Positions 33,906 to 45,589 of a DNA stretch of 64,000 bases are shown piece by piece. The stretch spans positions 3,653,533 to 3,717,532 of the forward strand of contig OX155952.1 in the NCBI GenBank assembly GCA_944548615.1, given 5' to 3'. Made by a program: the position numbers and the translations under genes. The notes beneath the pieces were generated by a model. It saw only the letters and a program-made list of their open reading frames with translations. It made no database searches and was not told the DNA's origin. The stretch's first letter is position 1. The number at the start of each line of letters is the position of its first letter. This DNA comes from Micropterix aruncella. Lineage: Eukaryota > Arthropoda > Insecta > Lepidoptera > Micropterigidae.

Positions 33906-36604
33906 CTATGCTGTTGTATTTTTTTGAAATATTGAAAACTAAAAGTAAGCCTGACTTTATTAATATTTATGTTTTTTAATGTTGTAATGTACATTTGTAC
34001 AAATATGGTAACAATGCCCCATCAAACCGAATACAGGTTACCGTTCTATCGTTGCAGGCAAATGGCTCGACCCGAAGCGTGAAGACGTTAGTAACGCGTG
34101 CGTATGTAATAACGGAATATGTAATTGGCAAAACTGTTTTGCTTTGTTTTCAGAAGTATTTTGGCACATCTACTTATATTTTTCGTTTTATTTTAATGTC
34201 ATTTAATATATTAAAATAGCTTAACACGGATATTCAAAGGTAAAAAAGCGCCCAAAATCAGTTATTCAAGCGGAAGCGCCTTAGAATCAATATACATACA
34301 ATACCGTCGATATGCAAAAAATATACTGGAACTGGAACTACAAACTGGAACAAATTACAAAAAAGGCTGTTTTTTTGTTATATCAACGTTGTTATACATA
34401 GGTATTAAAGGTTTAATTTCCATAAAAGGTTGAATTTCTCTAAAAAAAAAAACACCAAAATCATAACGTCATATTCATTGATTCTGTCACCCAACTGGGA
34501 CTAACCCTTTCTAAGGTACATATAATACAAATTTTACATATACAATATGACTTACTTTGAATATAATTTTGAAATTAGGTAGGAAAATGCTCTTAAACAT
34601 AAAAGTGCCTCAAGTTTACTCAAAAAAAAATATTGATAAAAACAAATAAATCGTTAAATCAGTATTAAGTTGAACCTAAAATTCAGTTACAAAAAGTAAA
34701 AATTATAAGAATATACTAAAATAAAAATTTAAGGAATAAAAAATCATAACAAAAAAATCATGTTTTTAAGTAAAAACATTATTTATATCATTATTTATAT
34801 ACTGGAATATCAGTATTTTTCTTTTATTTATATATTGTTAGACCTGAATCAGAAAATATAAAATAGAAATTTTAGTTTTCGCGTATTTCATCTCCTGTAA
34901 TTAAAAATCGCTTAATATAAAAAAAAAATCAGGAAAATTTCAGATAAATATATATTTTATTTTACTTTTTGACTAGCGTTGTAGTATATTTACTAGTGTT
35001 ACTCTTCAAAGCGCCATCCTGTAATGCCGGTATATATATAGTAAAATTAAATATTATAATACATAGTCTAAAAATAAAATACAGAGTAATGACAATACAT
35101 TAAAAAAAATATTTATTCGATGACGTATTAATATGTATTTAATATTACAATTAAAATGATTATAAATAATCCTAATAATATATTCCCCTAAGCTTAATAA
35201 TTTATAATTTATAATATAGTATGTATGGCTAAACTAACGTGGTAAACATACCATTTTATTATTAAAATTATGGTAAACGTCAAATTAATTTGTATATCCA
35301 AAACGATAATAAAATTTTGGCGTATATGAAATAGCAATATTTATGTTAGTCGAAATATCCTCCGCGATGATGGTTTATTCATAATATTAGTTTCACACCA
35401 CAAATTTTATTATTTGTTTTTAATCGCTACTTTCCCATGTTGGCAACCTAGCGAATAGCTGAACGCAACCACATACAGCGTGAATCGCGCTCTTGCTGAA
35501 CGGCGCTCAAACATGCAGATATCACTTTCTTCCTTTTGTTGGTCGATCGATCGCTGTCTTCTCTATCGATTGTTGTATACAGAAGAATATATTTTTTATT
35601 AGCATGCAATTTTAATAATAGTAAAACAGATAGTTATTATCGATCTCTATAGTAAAATAGACGGTTACAACTTTTTGGGATCGCTGTTTATTTTATTGCA
35701 ATTTAACGTTATTTTTTTCAAATAAGATTTCGTCGACTATACGTGGCGCTGAATGTTTTCGTAGCTCTGTAGGCGGGAGGAAAATTCATCATTTACTCAT
35801 TCATAATTCGTCAAGCAGCAGAAGTAATTTAATTTTAATTAGTGCATTTCAGCTTCATGCCTCTTGCGTAGGTAATGACTTCTCTCGATCTAGTAGTCGC
35901 ACTTAAGTGTGCATACTTACGTAGTGTGAAGAGTCATAATGACGCAATTAGTTATTAAAACTTAAGAGGAGCCTAGTTTAAGGAATTCAGAGCCTGAAGT
36001 AGTAGAGTAGTTCAAAATGTTGCAAAGTAGGTAACAGAATAATAGCGGATAACAAGGGAGAGAAACTAGCTATGAATAGGATGCTGGATGTGATTGTTTC
36101 AATTTTATGTATAGGTCAATTGTATACGGTATTTTAAAGACTATGAGACTATCAAACCCCAACGATCAGTTCAGCTTGCTGTCATCCCACGGCCTTCCTC
36201 TGAAATTGGTGGGCTAGTTCAGTGCACTAGTCCAAAATACTCAAAAATCCATCTACAGTAACTGCTGCCAGACACTGCTGCCGGTCAGCTAACGCCGACC
36301 ATCCGTCAATCTTCTATAAGTGCCACGTTCAAGACGTCTAGTCTTGAACGTAAACGTAAAGCGTAATTTTATGTCTACGCAATCCTAAATTATATGTCAT
36401 CATTTCCTGTTTCTTTCTCAAGTCTGGCTTAGTTTAGATTTTAGATCAACGTTTAGGTGGTCTTAGATTAATTTTAATATTAGCACATAGGTCCAACACC
36501 TTTTCAGTGAAATGAGGGTTAGCTGGAAGATGTTGCTGTTAGTTAGTGATACGCTCACTTTTGTAACAAATAAAAATTATTACGCTAGCGTCAGTTCGAC
36601 TCCG
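33906..36604. other. AT-rich desert
   Basis: About 2.7 kb of strongly AT-rich sequence without coding frames. The only less AT-rich parts are about 35430-35530 and 36150-36340. A string 'ttcaagacgtctagtcttgaa' at about 36329-36350 is a short palindrome. No transposon is recognised. Confidence 0.5.
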
Positions 36605-36607
36605 TAA

Positions 36608-37049
36608 GGGCCGGGCCACACGATGCGGAGCGGCTGCGGCGCGGCGCCTGAGCGATGCCGTTGCGGTGCCGGCGCCCTACATACAAATATCCATGGTATG
36701 CCACACGGTGCGTTACGGCATCGCACCGCACGCAAACCGGGGATATCCGCCGGAGCGGCACCGCTTAGTTGTTAAGTGCAGTCGAAGGAGGGTACATGCT
36801 TGCCTGTGTCATTTGATTTCACTATTTTTTGTTAATTTTAATCGAAGTGTTTAAAATGAGTGCCAACGAAGAAGATATTGGCATTGACTACCGCATTTCA
36901 CTAGTTCTAAGTACAATTAACTACAACACCATTCGCTCACTGCGGCGTCGTAGTAACATTGCGGCTTCGCACCGTGCACTGTAAGTATGAACGCCCATAC
37001 GGCGAAATCTTTGCGGTGTGGCGCCGCACAGCATCGTATGGACCGGCTC
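36608..37049. mobile_element. Harbinger-like MITE
   Basis: GC-rich inverted ends: 'gggccgggccacacgatgcg' at 36608 against the reverse complement of 'cgtatggaccggctc' at 37035-37049, with further pairing of 'cggcgc' strings. A TAA precedes the element and TCA follows, a degenerate 3-bp TWA-type duplication. Inside, a small frame (36856-36984) begins MSANEEDIGIDYRIS, possibly the N-terminal remnant of a transposase. About 440 bp, non-autonomous. Confidence 0.65.
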
Positions 37050-37600
37050 TCACACAAGGCTGGCGCGACGCGTTCTGCATTTATATAAAAAACTCTCTCA
37101 AAATCAAATTTCTACACGTTTTAGATTACTAAAAACCAGAAGCACATTTTAAAACTCTCTAGAAGTATGCCCGTCTGGCTCATCGATACCTCAAGAGCTA
37201 GGGTTGCGTATTTGACATGGATCGAGGGGCTGCAGTACAAACGGAGACTGAAAAATCACACTTTCATCCGCACGGTCGCCAAAATTTTATTATCTATCCA
37301 AATGAATCGAAACTCAGTTGTCGAAAAAAAATGATATCACGCTGGGCGTTCTTGAGTTACAAAATTTAAAGCAGAATGACTTAAGGTGCTGTAAATTTTA
37401 AACGAATTATACGACTTGAAAAAATCTTCAGCCAATTAGTTTTATTCCTGTATATAGCTTCTGCTGATTTGATCTGCCATACACAAACCGATCCGAGTCA
37501 AGCACTAGCGTTTAAAAAAGTGCTTGTACGTTTCATCTTACTACTTGATTTTATAAAGTACCTACTAGTGTTATTATCCGGCATTGCCCGTGTTATATCC
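37050..37600. other. No recognisable feature
   Basis: Mixed AT-rich sequence between a MITE and a satellite array; no frame or repeat is supported. Confidence 0.4.
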
Positions 37601-38190
37601 GGGCTCAAATACCTATGTATATCCATTTTTATGGCTATCGGTTGAACGGTATATAACATGATGTGCTGCAGCGCCACCTAGTAACGAGTTACAACACAGG
37701 GAAAAGCGCGAAAATATTATGCGCACTCAAATGTCTATGTATACCAATTTTCATGGTGAGAGGTTGATCGATATAGAAGTTGATGTGCTGCAGCGTCATC
37801 TGGTGGCACGTTACAATAAAGTGAATACCGCTAAAATATTATGCGTGCTGAAATGTCGATGTAAACCAATTTCCATTGCGATCGGTTGAGCGGTATAGAA
37901 GTTGTTGTGCTGCAGCGCCACCTAGTGGCGAGTTACAATAAAGGGGATAGGGCGAAAATATTATGCGTACTCGGATGTCTATGTATACCGATTTTCATGG
38001 CGATCGCTCTCGCGGTATATAAATTGATGTGCTGCAGTACTAGGTGGCAAGTGAATAGCGCGAAAAAATTATGCGGGCTCAAATGTTTATGTACACCAAT
38101 ATTGATGGCGAACAGTTGAATGGTATAGAAGTTGATGTGCTGCAGCGCCATCTAGTGGTAAGTTACAACAAACTGGATATAATAGAAACC
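37601..38190 (+). repeat. 122-bp satellite array, about five units
   Basis: Landmark 'gtgctgca' occurs at 37663, 37785, 37907, 38029 and 38137: three spacings of 122 bp and one of 108. Each unit carries 'atgtctatgtataccaattt', 'catggcgatcggttgagcgg' and 'gctgcagcgccacctagtgg' or variants. The unit end resembles the CTCF core motif in reverse orientation: the reverse complement of the third unit reads CCACTAGGTGGCGCTGCAG. Unit 4 has a 12-bp deletion through this site. Confidence 0.9.
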
Positions 38191-39229
38191 TTCTTCATGA
38201 AAATATACAAATGTGTGCCGACGTTCATGGTGATCGGTCAAACGGTTTCGGAGTCTATTAGGCTCGAACAGACAGATATACCAACATTCAATGTTGGTAT
38301 ATCTTTGACCACCCTACCGAGACGGTGAAATGCAGGTGGTGCTGATATCTTTGACGGCCAAACTCAAGAGATGCCTTAAGAAGTAACTCACAGATAAGGC
38401 GTTTTACTCACTGGAGGAATATTACTCGTGTGAAGACTAGAAATGCTTGAAGACGACGGTGTTTAATGCTTTCCTTGCAATGTGTAAATTATATTTTTGC
38501 ATTTTTCCTGTATTTTGTTTTTCACATTTTTCTTTGTATTTTCTTGCATTTTTCTTTTTATTTTTCTTTTTTTTTCCATTGTAGCTATATTCCAATATCT
38601 TCTAAAGTCTCAGTTATGATTTTTTTTTAAATGTATGCTTAACTCTAACACCTTTGAGCATCGCTCTGAATGTGCCGTAACGTAAGACCCGATCTATACA
38701 GTTATTCGAGCCACCGAGACGACATTCTAACTACACGCGCAATTCAATGCTTAACCGATTGCCACGTACGTATAATCATCAATTCACAGAGTTTGACATT
38801 TATAGTAGAAACACAATTATTTTCAAATCGGCAGTGCGATCCGCCTTTGAATCAGCAGCGACAACTGCAAGTAATTATTGATTTGTAATATGTATGTATA
38901 AATATATTACAATTTATATATGTATTCCAATTTACTTATTTTGAATTTATGTTGTATAAGTATGATTTATATATGTCTGCGGTTAACTCTACAATTTTTG
39001 CGGTCTTTTGATATTTATTGGTTGGTGGGGATGAGTCCTTGCCGCGTGGACTTGGACGATAGTTCTCCCGGCAAAGTTACATTTTCGGCAAAGTTACATT
39101 GGCCGTCTACAAATGCGTCGGGAGAACTGTCGTCTATTTCCGCGCGGTATAGATCCGTTTTCTCTCAACTAATAAATATTTACGGATGTATTTTTTGTTT
39201 CATAAGTTAGTTTGTAAAACAGCCTAATA
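38191..39229. other. No gene; small palindromes
   Basis: A perfect short hairpin lies at 38276-38302 ('atataccaacat' / 'atgttggtatat', 3-nt loop). An inverted pair 'gacgatagttctcccg' / 'cgggagaactgtcgtc' lies at 39056-39071 and 39119-39134. No coding frame is recognised. Confidence 0.5.
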
Positions 39230-39843
39230 TGGATACCGGGTCACCAAGGCATACCCGACAACGAAGAGGCCGACAGACTGGCAAAACTGGGCACACTGGA
39301 ATGCCCAGTGGAGCCAGTTGTAGGGGTCCCCTTCGGTACAGGTAAGAAAATCATCAGGGACTGCTTGGAGCAGGAACATCGGGCTTCCTGGAAACAGAGC
39401 CAGGGATGTCGCCAGGCAAAAGCCATGATGGAGCAACCACTGCAAAAAAAAACCAAGGCCCTACTTGACATGAGCAACAAGAACCTTAAAACCACTATCG
39501 GTCTCCTCACCGGACACACGACCCTTAGAGCACATCTGTTCAACCTTGGCTTGACCGAGAGCAAAGATTGCCGAATATGTGGCGAAGAGCCTGAAGACAG
39601 CATACACATCGTTGGTCGCTGCCCAGGCCTCGCCGCTAAAAGACACAGTTTACTGGGACGAGCCTTTCTAGAACCTAGAGATCTGCCCAACTTGAAGGTC
39701 AGTGATCTATTTGGACTGGTAAGAAGTACTGGGCTACTAGCTGACCACATAGTGGGTAGTTACAAAAGATCTTATAGATCTAGGTGACATCAAGGGCTGG
39801 AAACAAGCCCCCCACTCCGTTTACTACTACTTACTACTACTAC
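39230..39843 (+). pseudogene. LINE 3' end: RNase H and CCHC-like segment, copy 2
   Basis: Open frame 39230-39787. It starts in the RNase H domain (WIPGHQGIPDNEEADRLAKLG, the conserved final motif of RNase H-I in I/R1-group LINEs). It continues with the C-terminal CRICGEEPEDSIHIVGRCPG zinc-like segment and ends KRSYRSR. The 3' UTR has 'ggctggaaacaagcc' and a TACTACTACT tail ending about 39843. 5'-truncated, otherwise intact; the same family as the copy at 1500. Confidence 0.85.
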
Positions 39844-39985
39844 TAGTTTGTAAAATATTTTTCAAATAATTTCGAACGGCGTAAGTTATAATCGGCATAA
39901 GAACATGTTTTTTTAAGAATTATGTATCTAATTATAAGTTCATGCTGTTACTTACCTAAATAAATAAATAAATAAAATAAATAAA
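39844..39985 (+). mobile_element. LINE 3' UTR fragment with AAATA tail
   Basis: A stretch with 'cgaacggcgtaagttataat' and 'ataagaacatgttttttt' followed by 'aaataaataaataaataaaa'. An inverted copy of the first about 95 bp lies at 41460-41556. Both look like 3' ends of one LINE family inserted in opposite orientations. Confidence 0.65.
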
Positions 39986-40289
39986 AATTACTTGAATACC
40001 ATTATACCAATAAAATGAATCTGAATCTGAAACTATGCGGTTTACTTCATAGCTGACAAACTGACCTAATATTTCAGCACCCTCGCCTTCTCTACACACG
40101 ATTTTATTTCTCACATGCAGCTCACAATCAATAACGTTTACCGATCCCCCATCCACGTTGTACGTACACGAACGAGCGAGAACGTGACGTTGACAATTCT
40201 GGGGCTCGGTGTCTCCGAAAGCGAATAAAAGATTTGGAATTGCGGGAAGGTGAAAGAATACAAGTGGCCTGAGTCAGATCTCGTAGAGT

Positions 40290-40392
40290 GAAGTGGTCGA
40301 CTGGGGGGAGAAGGGGGAGGGGGGATGTCGAGATGAGTAGTGGAGAGGGCGAGGCGAAGTGAGAGCGAGAAAAGTGAAGGAGAGGGAGACTA
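40290..40392 (+). repeat. Purine-rich low-complexity tract
   Basis: About 100 bp that is almost entirely A and G (ggggggagaaggggga..., gagagcgagaaaagtgaagg). No other feature. Confidence 0.8.
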
Positions 40393-40429
40393 TTGAAAAC
40401 AGCATTGCCAACAATGGTCATATAAAAAT

Positions 40430-40779
40430 AATATTGTCTTGAATGAGCGGAAGCTAATGGGCTCAGTGCAGTTGGGCCATTATGACCCATGTGTTTGGGT
40501 CGGCCCTACTTACAGGTCAGCACACATGCGATATCCTCCACGTAGAATTGCGAACCCGGTTAGAACTTTGTGCCTAATGGCCAGTTTCCTTGGGAATCGT
40601 CCTTCGGGCGCTCCTGAACGGTTTGCGCACTGTGTGGCGTCAGCCAATCGACTGTGCCTCCCGACTGATAATCGGGGGCGTCTGGAAACGGATTTATTTC
40701 TTTTAAAGCAGGGGTGGTTGTTAACCTTACGGCAACCGCTCTTGAAACGACCAATTCACCCACCCGATCCCGTGTGAAA
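40430..40779. other. Unassigned GC-richer sequence upstream of repeat A copy 3
   Basis: Open frames on both strands (40439-40777 plus; 40560-40946 minus) but no recognised family. 'cacccgatcccg' at about 40758 recurs at 45598 upstream of copy 4, so repeat family A probably extends into this part. Confidence 0.4.
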
Positions 40780-41110
40780 TCCGGACAATGGACGCTCTGG
40801 TCCGCGATAGATTCGGTTAATTTCGAATCACCGCTTACATAAGGGAGATGACCGCGTAAGCGACCTCGAAACCGTAACCAGTCGGGAGGACAAAGAAATC
40901 CGTCCGGAACTGGTAGTAAGGGTGCCAGGCCGCCCGCTGGTTTCAAACCCAGTGTCTCGCGGTACGTCGTAGGCTTCTTACGGGCGAGTGGTGTAACTAG
41001 ACAGTGGACTGTTTCGTCTCAAAGTATTCTTCGCTCACCTCACGGGAGACAGAAGGATCGATATTGTTAAAACTTCCTGGGATGACGGGTTCGCCTGTTG
41101 TAGTTGACAC
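40780..41110 (+). repeat. Interspersed repeat family A, copy 3
   Basis: Contains 'gcgtaagcgacctcgaaacc', 'ctggtagtaagggtgcc', 'cagtgtctcgcggta', 'ctagacagtggactgt' and the tail 'gatattgttaaaacttcc' / 'gacgggttcgcctgttg'. With copy 4 the clearest member of the family. Confidence 0.75.
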
Positions 41111-41459
41111 CACCAAATGTGAATGATTACAGCTTGAATGAGCAAAGGTTTGGTTTGAAATAATCAATATAATCGTTTTAAGATTCTATATAAATCCTAA
41201 TATTGACCACTATTTACTTTGTAGTTCTGTAATTCTAGTCGGAGATAGTAATGAATACTTTTTCCATAAATTAAAGACCGAAAAAATGAATTCTTTGAAG
41301 GCGTTTCATGCTGCGAAGTGACGAAGAGCCTCCCGTCGCAGCTCCTGCAACTTTGCGTCTGTTTGCAGCGGTTAAGAACGGTTGATCAGGCTGTAATTTA
41401 TTGACGAGCTACTTTATCATTATTAATTTCTATTTAATATTAATTTATTAATCCTAGTT
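41111..41459. other. No recognisable feature
   Basis: No coding frame, tandem repeat or transposon end that I can support. Confidence 0.4.
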
Positions 41460-41556
41460 AACCACATGAACTTATAATTAGGTACATACATTTTCAAAAA
41501 ACATGTTCTTATGACGATTATAACATACGCCGTTGAAAATATTTTGTTACTTTATA
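41460..41556 (-). mobile_element. LINE 3' UTR fragment, inverted copy
   Basis: The reverse complement matches 39850-39945 ('ataagaacatgttttttgaa', 'attataagttcatg'), but without the AAATA tail. Confidence 0.6.
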
Positions 41557-41881
41557 AAAATATAATTATAGTAGTCCTCCTGATGGAGAAAATATATCGT
41601 GGAAGCATAAAAATCCAAATGTTTTGTTAGGCTTATATGAGAAAGTCATATGAGAAACCGACTACCAACTGAATTCTTACATGGATTCCGAGGACTCTGG
41701 TCCATTGAGGCGAATACCTCAACTATAGGGTCTATTAGGAGACGTCACTTGATGAAAGTCAGTTTAAGTAAAATGGTTCTTCGCTAAAATATCGGATCAT
41801 ATTGATTGTGACAACAGTATGAACGTTAAAATAGGATAGATTTAAAATTTGGAAATATGAATATAGCTAAGCTATGAAATA

Positions 41882-42340
41882 GTAGATTGTATCACAAGGG
41901 AGCAAAATAATATTTTTACGGCGAGGGCGCTTTTTTGAATCCAGAGCGAAGTGAGGGATTCTAGAGTAGAATTCAGAGCGTAGCTAGAGATTCAGAGCGA
42001 GCATAGCAGAAGAACTGAATAAGTAAATAATAATTTAGTTGTTTTCTTATTAGAGATTATTTAGTTGATACTCTATGTTTTATTAAATAATAATATTACA
42101 ATAAAATATGAGGCGCCTTTCATTTTCTCATAGAGTGTGATGAAAAGTAGAGTGTATCACTCGGGCGCAAAATATTTTTGGCTCGGGCGCTTTTTTGAAT
42201 CCCTCGCTACGTTCAGGATTCTACTAAAGAATTCCTCGCTACGCTCTGGATTCTACTCTAGAATCCCTCACTTCGCTCTGGATTAAAAAAAGCGCCCTCG
42301 CCGTAAAAACATATTTTTTCTCCCTTGTGATACAATCTAC
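41882..42340. mobile_element. Foldback element with ~103-bp inverted arms
   Basis: The left arm 41882-41984 ('gtagattgtatcacaaggga' ... 'attcagagcgtagc') is almost the exact reverse complement of 42238-42340. The middle contains a second, diverged and partial pair ('tagagtgtatcactcgggcg', 42148). 'gagcgaagtgagggattcta' strings are repeated several times. No coding capacity. A foldback-type MITE is likely; a target duplication is not evident. Confidence 0.85.
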
Positions 42341-42769
42341 AATTGATTTTAAAGCTGTTTTGAAGACGCCATCATTTTTCATCCTATATCGGAATATACC
42401 AAACGTATCAATTTGGAATATATACACCAGTCGATTTACCCAACTCGACTTTCAAAAGAAATTTTAAAAAATATGTTGGTTATCGCTTTATTTTTTTAAT
42501 TACACTATACATTTTGGAATGGCACGCGTGGTCGTTTTCTACCGAATTAATAAATGTAACTTGTCACTGCTCAGTTTACTTACATACATATTTCAAACAG
42601 ATCATTTTCCGAAAGATGGCTTAAACAACAATGAAAGTAAATTCGAATCTGTCCCACGGTTCTTGAGTTTCCCTTACCTAAGAGTCGGATAGAATATTTA
42701 AAAACCGCGCCCAATGGCAGTTTCTTGTCCACTCAACACCTGAATTGCTACAGTTTAGCCCTATTATTA
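42341..42769. other. No recognisable feature
   Basis: AT-rich, no supported frame. Confidence 0.4.
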
Positions 42770-43940
42770 ACCGACTTCAAAATAAGGAGGTCTGCATGAA
42801 TTCGGTTGTATCTTTTTTTAATTGTTTGTTACCACTCTGCCGTTTATAAACCGATTTGGAAACATCATTTTTTATTTGAAAGTATATACTTCCAGATTGG
42901 TCCCATTTTTAACACGCTTTTATTAGGTCGACCTGTATGTAACTAACTATGTAATGGAATCTAAGGTAACTAATTTAATCATCTTCCAAGGATCGTAGCG
43001 TCATGAAAATTGGCAGCTGTATGTAGTTATGATGACAATACAATAATATGGTACTGTCGAACTGATCTGATGATGGAGTCGGAAGATATGAACTGGAACT
43101 TCATGATGGAACATCGTATCATAGCTGTGTTTGGACTTGTTAGAAAAGTCTTGGAATGAACTTTGACCATGATTAGGTTTCAAGGTCTGATGATGAAGCC
43201 GGAAGATAGGATAGACACTGGCATAATGGAATATCGTATCATAGCCGTGTTTGGACTTGTTAGAAAGGTCTTGTAGCAACGATAGATATGTGTACAATCT
43301 TTTCATAGTTTATTATGGTTTTGCAAAGATACGTTTTCAGATAAGATGTCGTTGTTCTGATACAACAGTCGTTTGTTTTGGTTTTTACGTGCATTTACAA
43401 AAGCGTGTTTTTAGTGGTTTTTTTTAAACTATTAATTTATATCAAAATCCTTTTCTGATGATGGGATCTATGAGTAATTGACGGAACTGCTCTAATATTA
43501 TCATATGAAGTGAAAAATTTACATGTTGATTCAATTACGATGACAATACATTTTTTTATGGTTGTCTCCCTACGACGGGACTCCTCAATGGTCAACAGCA
43601 CATACCCGGATTTTTTTATACTCATTCAGTTATGATAGCCCGTTCTAAGTTTTACCATGACATGGCTGCTGCACCTAGGGTTGGCTCCCGACGAGGGGAC
43701 TCCTCAACGGTAAACAGCACAGACAAGAAATTTTGTATATGCATTCAATTACGACAGCCCGTTCTAAGTATCGCTAAGACAGGACTGTGGCACCCAGGGG
43801 TGACTTCCAAAGAAGGAACTCCTCAACGGTCAACAGCACAGACACAAAATTTTGTATACGCATTCAATTACGATAGCCTATTCTTAGTATCACCATAGAA
43901 TGGCTGCTGCACTTTAAAAAAATTGGAGTCGGCTTTTTTT
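42770..43940. mobile_element. TIR element built of ~120-bp tandem repeats
   Basis: The left end 'aaccgacttcaaaataagga' (42770) is the approximate inverse of 'aaaaaaattggagtcggctt' (43916-43935). Inside there are two 120-bp units of one kind (43066 and 43186, with 'ctgatgatgg', 'gtttggacttgttagaaa') and three 119-bp units of another (43581, 43700, 43819, with 'ctcctcaacggtcaacagca', 'attttgtatacgcattcaat'). The second unit is also present, inverted, at 23060-23315. Short frames inside are chance products of the repeats. Confidence 0.7.
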
Positions 43941-44259
43941 TCGGTAAAAAATTGTCTATTATTAAATATATCGGTGTTATTACATTTAAACTTTACTCGA
44001 AAGATGCTCTAGTTAACAATGGAAGCACCATCGAAATCCGTCCAAATGTTCTTGAATTAGCACGATGTCTTAGAGGGGTTTGTTGTATAATTGTTTAGAT
44101 ATGTCTTACAGTGGAATTGCTTGTGCTCCAAATAACACGCTTCGACTTATATCTCTTATAGTTAACCATTTTTATATTAAATCAACCAGCTTTTTAATAG
44201 ATATTTTATTAGTTATAACTAGTTTATAAAATCGAAGAATATCGCGGTTGTTTGACATT
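43941..44259. other. No recognisable feature
   Basis: AT-rich sequence between two repeat structures. Confidence 0.4.
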
Positions 44260-44453
44260 ATAAATAAGATAGAAAACGAATTTACCGCGTGAAATTTGTA
44301 GGACCCGACGTTTCGGTGATGTTGCAGCCGCCGTTGTCTAGGGTAGACGCCGTTGTCTAGGGGAGTCTACCCTAGACAACGGCGGCTGCAACGTCACCGA
44401 AACGTCGGGTCCTACAAATTTCACGCGGTAAATTCGTTTTCTATCTTATTTAT
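44260..44453. repeat. Near-perfect hairpin, 89-bp arms
   Basis: Arms 44260-44348 and 44365-44453 pair with one mismatch (g-a-t versus g-a-c near position 44319) around a 16-nt loop. The loop is itself a partial copy of the arm tip ('gccgttgtctagggga'). Core strings 'ggacccgacgtttcggtga' and 'ccgccgttgtctagg' are shared with the diverged foldback at 32650-32780. Confidence 0.95.
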
Positions 44454-44860
44454 TATAACTAGTTGTTAATAGAGATTTGCCATAATTGTTGTTTGATCTG
44501 GCAATACTGTATGCGGCCAAAACTCAGACCGCCCTCACCCGATGGGTGGTAAGCGCCACTTATTCGACACAATTTATTCCACGTTTCAGCCCACTTCTGG
44601 ACCGAGCCGTTGATTAACAAAATTTAATGGAAGTACTCGACATATTACAGTGTTTTGTTAAGCCCACGAATTCGCGCTTAATTTCAAGTTGACTTTTGAA
44701 AGAGACAGACACTTAACCGACAATACCGACTAAAACGCGTAGCAAAAGAAATGTAAAAAAGAGGAAAAACATAACTCTCAATCCTGAAAATAAAGGCTTA
44801 AGTTGTGGAAATTAGGTTGCTTGTGGTGGACATTGGGGCACATGCAGAATCACAAGAAAA
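44454..44860. other. No recognisable feature
   Basis: Mixed composition; no frame or repeat relation recognised. Confidence 0.4.
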
Positions 44861-45589
44861 GATCATCTGACTTGAGCGAAAGAATACGCCGTCGCTTCGA
44901 AAGAGCTAGCCGAGGTGTGGAAGGAGTCAAGGCGTGCGAGAGCGAGAAAACAAGATCGACTGCTTGCCGGAAGAGATCAAGCGAGCGAGAAAGAAACAGC
45001 GCCAGACCGAGCAGCTTTCCCGGCAAGCGTTGACCACGATGCTATATACGGAGCGTGCCAGACAGGGACGGCGCGATGCAGAGAGCTTCTCCCACCACGC
45101 GATTCCGCAAGCGAGACCCAATGTCTTATTGGCCGCCGAGAGTCCTGGCCCGTACTTACCTGTCCGAAGTCTGTCGCGTCGCTTTGTCGACGCGGGGATT
45201 ACGAGAAACGCAACGGTCTACCGCCTTGGTATTGGCACTTAATGGTTCCTTGCAGCTTGAGTCTTGTTAGCCAAACTCTCTGTCATCTGGCCTACCCATA
45301 TCACGGTTCAACTCCTATCTAGTAGCCTCCTCCAATAGGGGCTTACCCTATCAGGGCCGCGGTGAGCTTTTGCTACGGCTGTAATCCGTCAGTTGGAGGA
45401 AGTTGGGGTCAGAAGATCGTGAATTCGGGGGGATTACCTCGAGCTGAACTGGGCGGCTGGAGCATTATCTGCCCTTGCGGATAAAATGAAGAAAGCCCCA
45501 GCCGGCGAATAACCAGGTCTGAAGTCGTATATTTCCTAAGACAGCGAAGGGTAGTTGCCGAGCTAACGCCTTCAACCCTTGAATCGATC
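44861..45589 (+). other. GC-rich coding-like block upstream of repeat A copy 4
   Basis: Several overlapping plus-strand frames (44803-45033, 44915-45322, 44934-45242) have basic, arginine-rich translations with no recognisable motif. The block runs directly into repeat family A. The base composition is clearly GC-richer than the surroundings, so this may be the body of the same element, for example a decayed LINE C-terminus. Confidence 0.35.

Noticed and set aside
44915..45322. Arginine-rich frames as a possible host gene
   Set aside because: Three overlapping phases are open because of GC-rich composition and the block runs into a dispersed repeat, so a gene is not supported.
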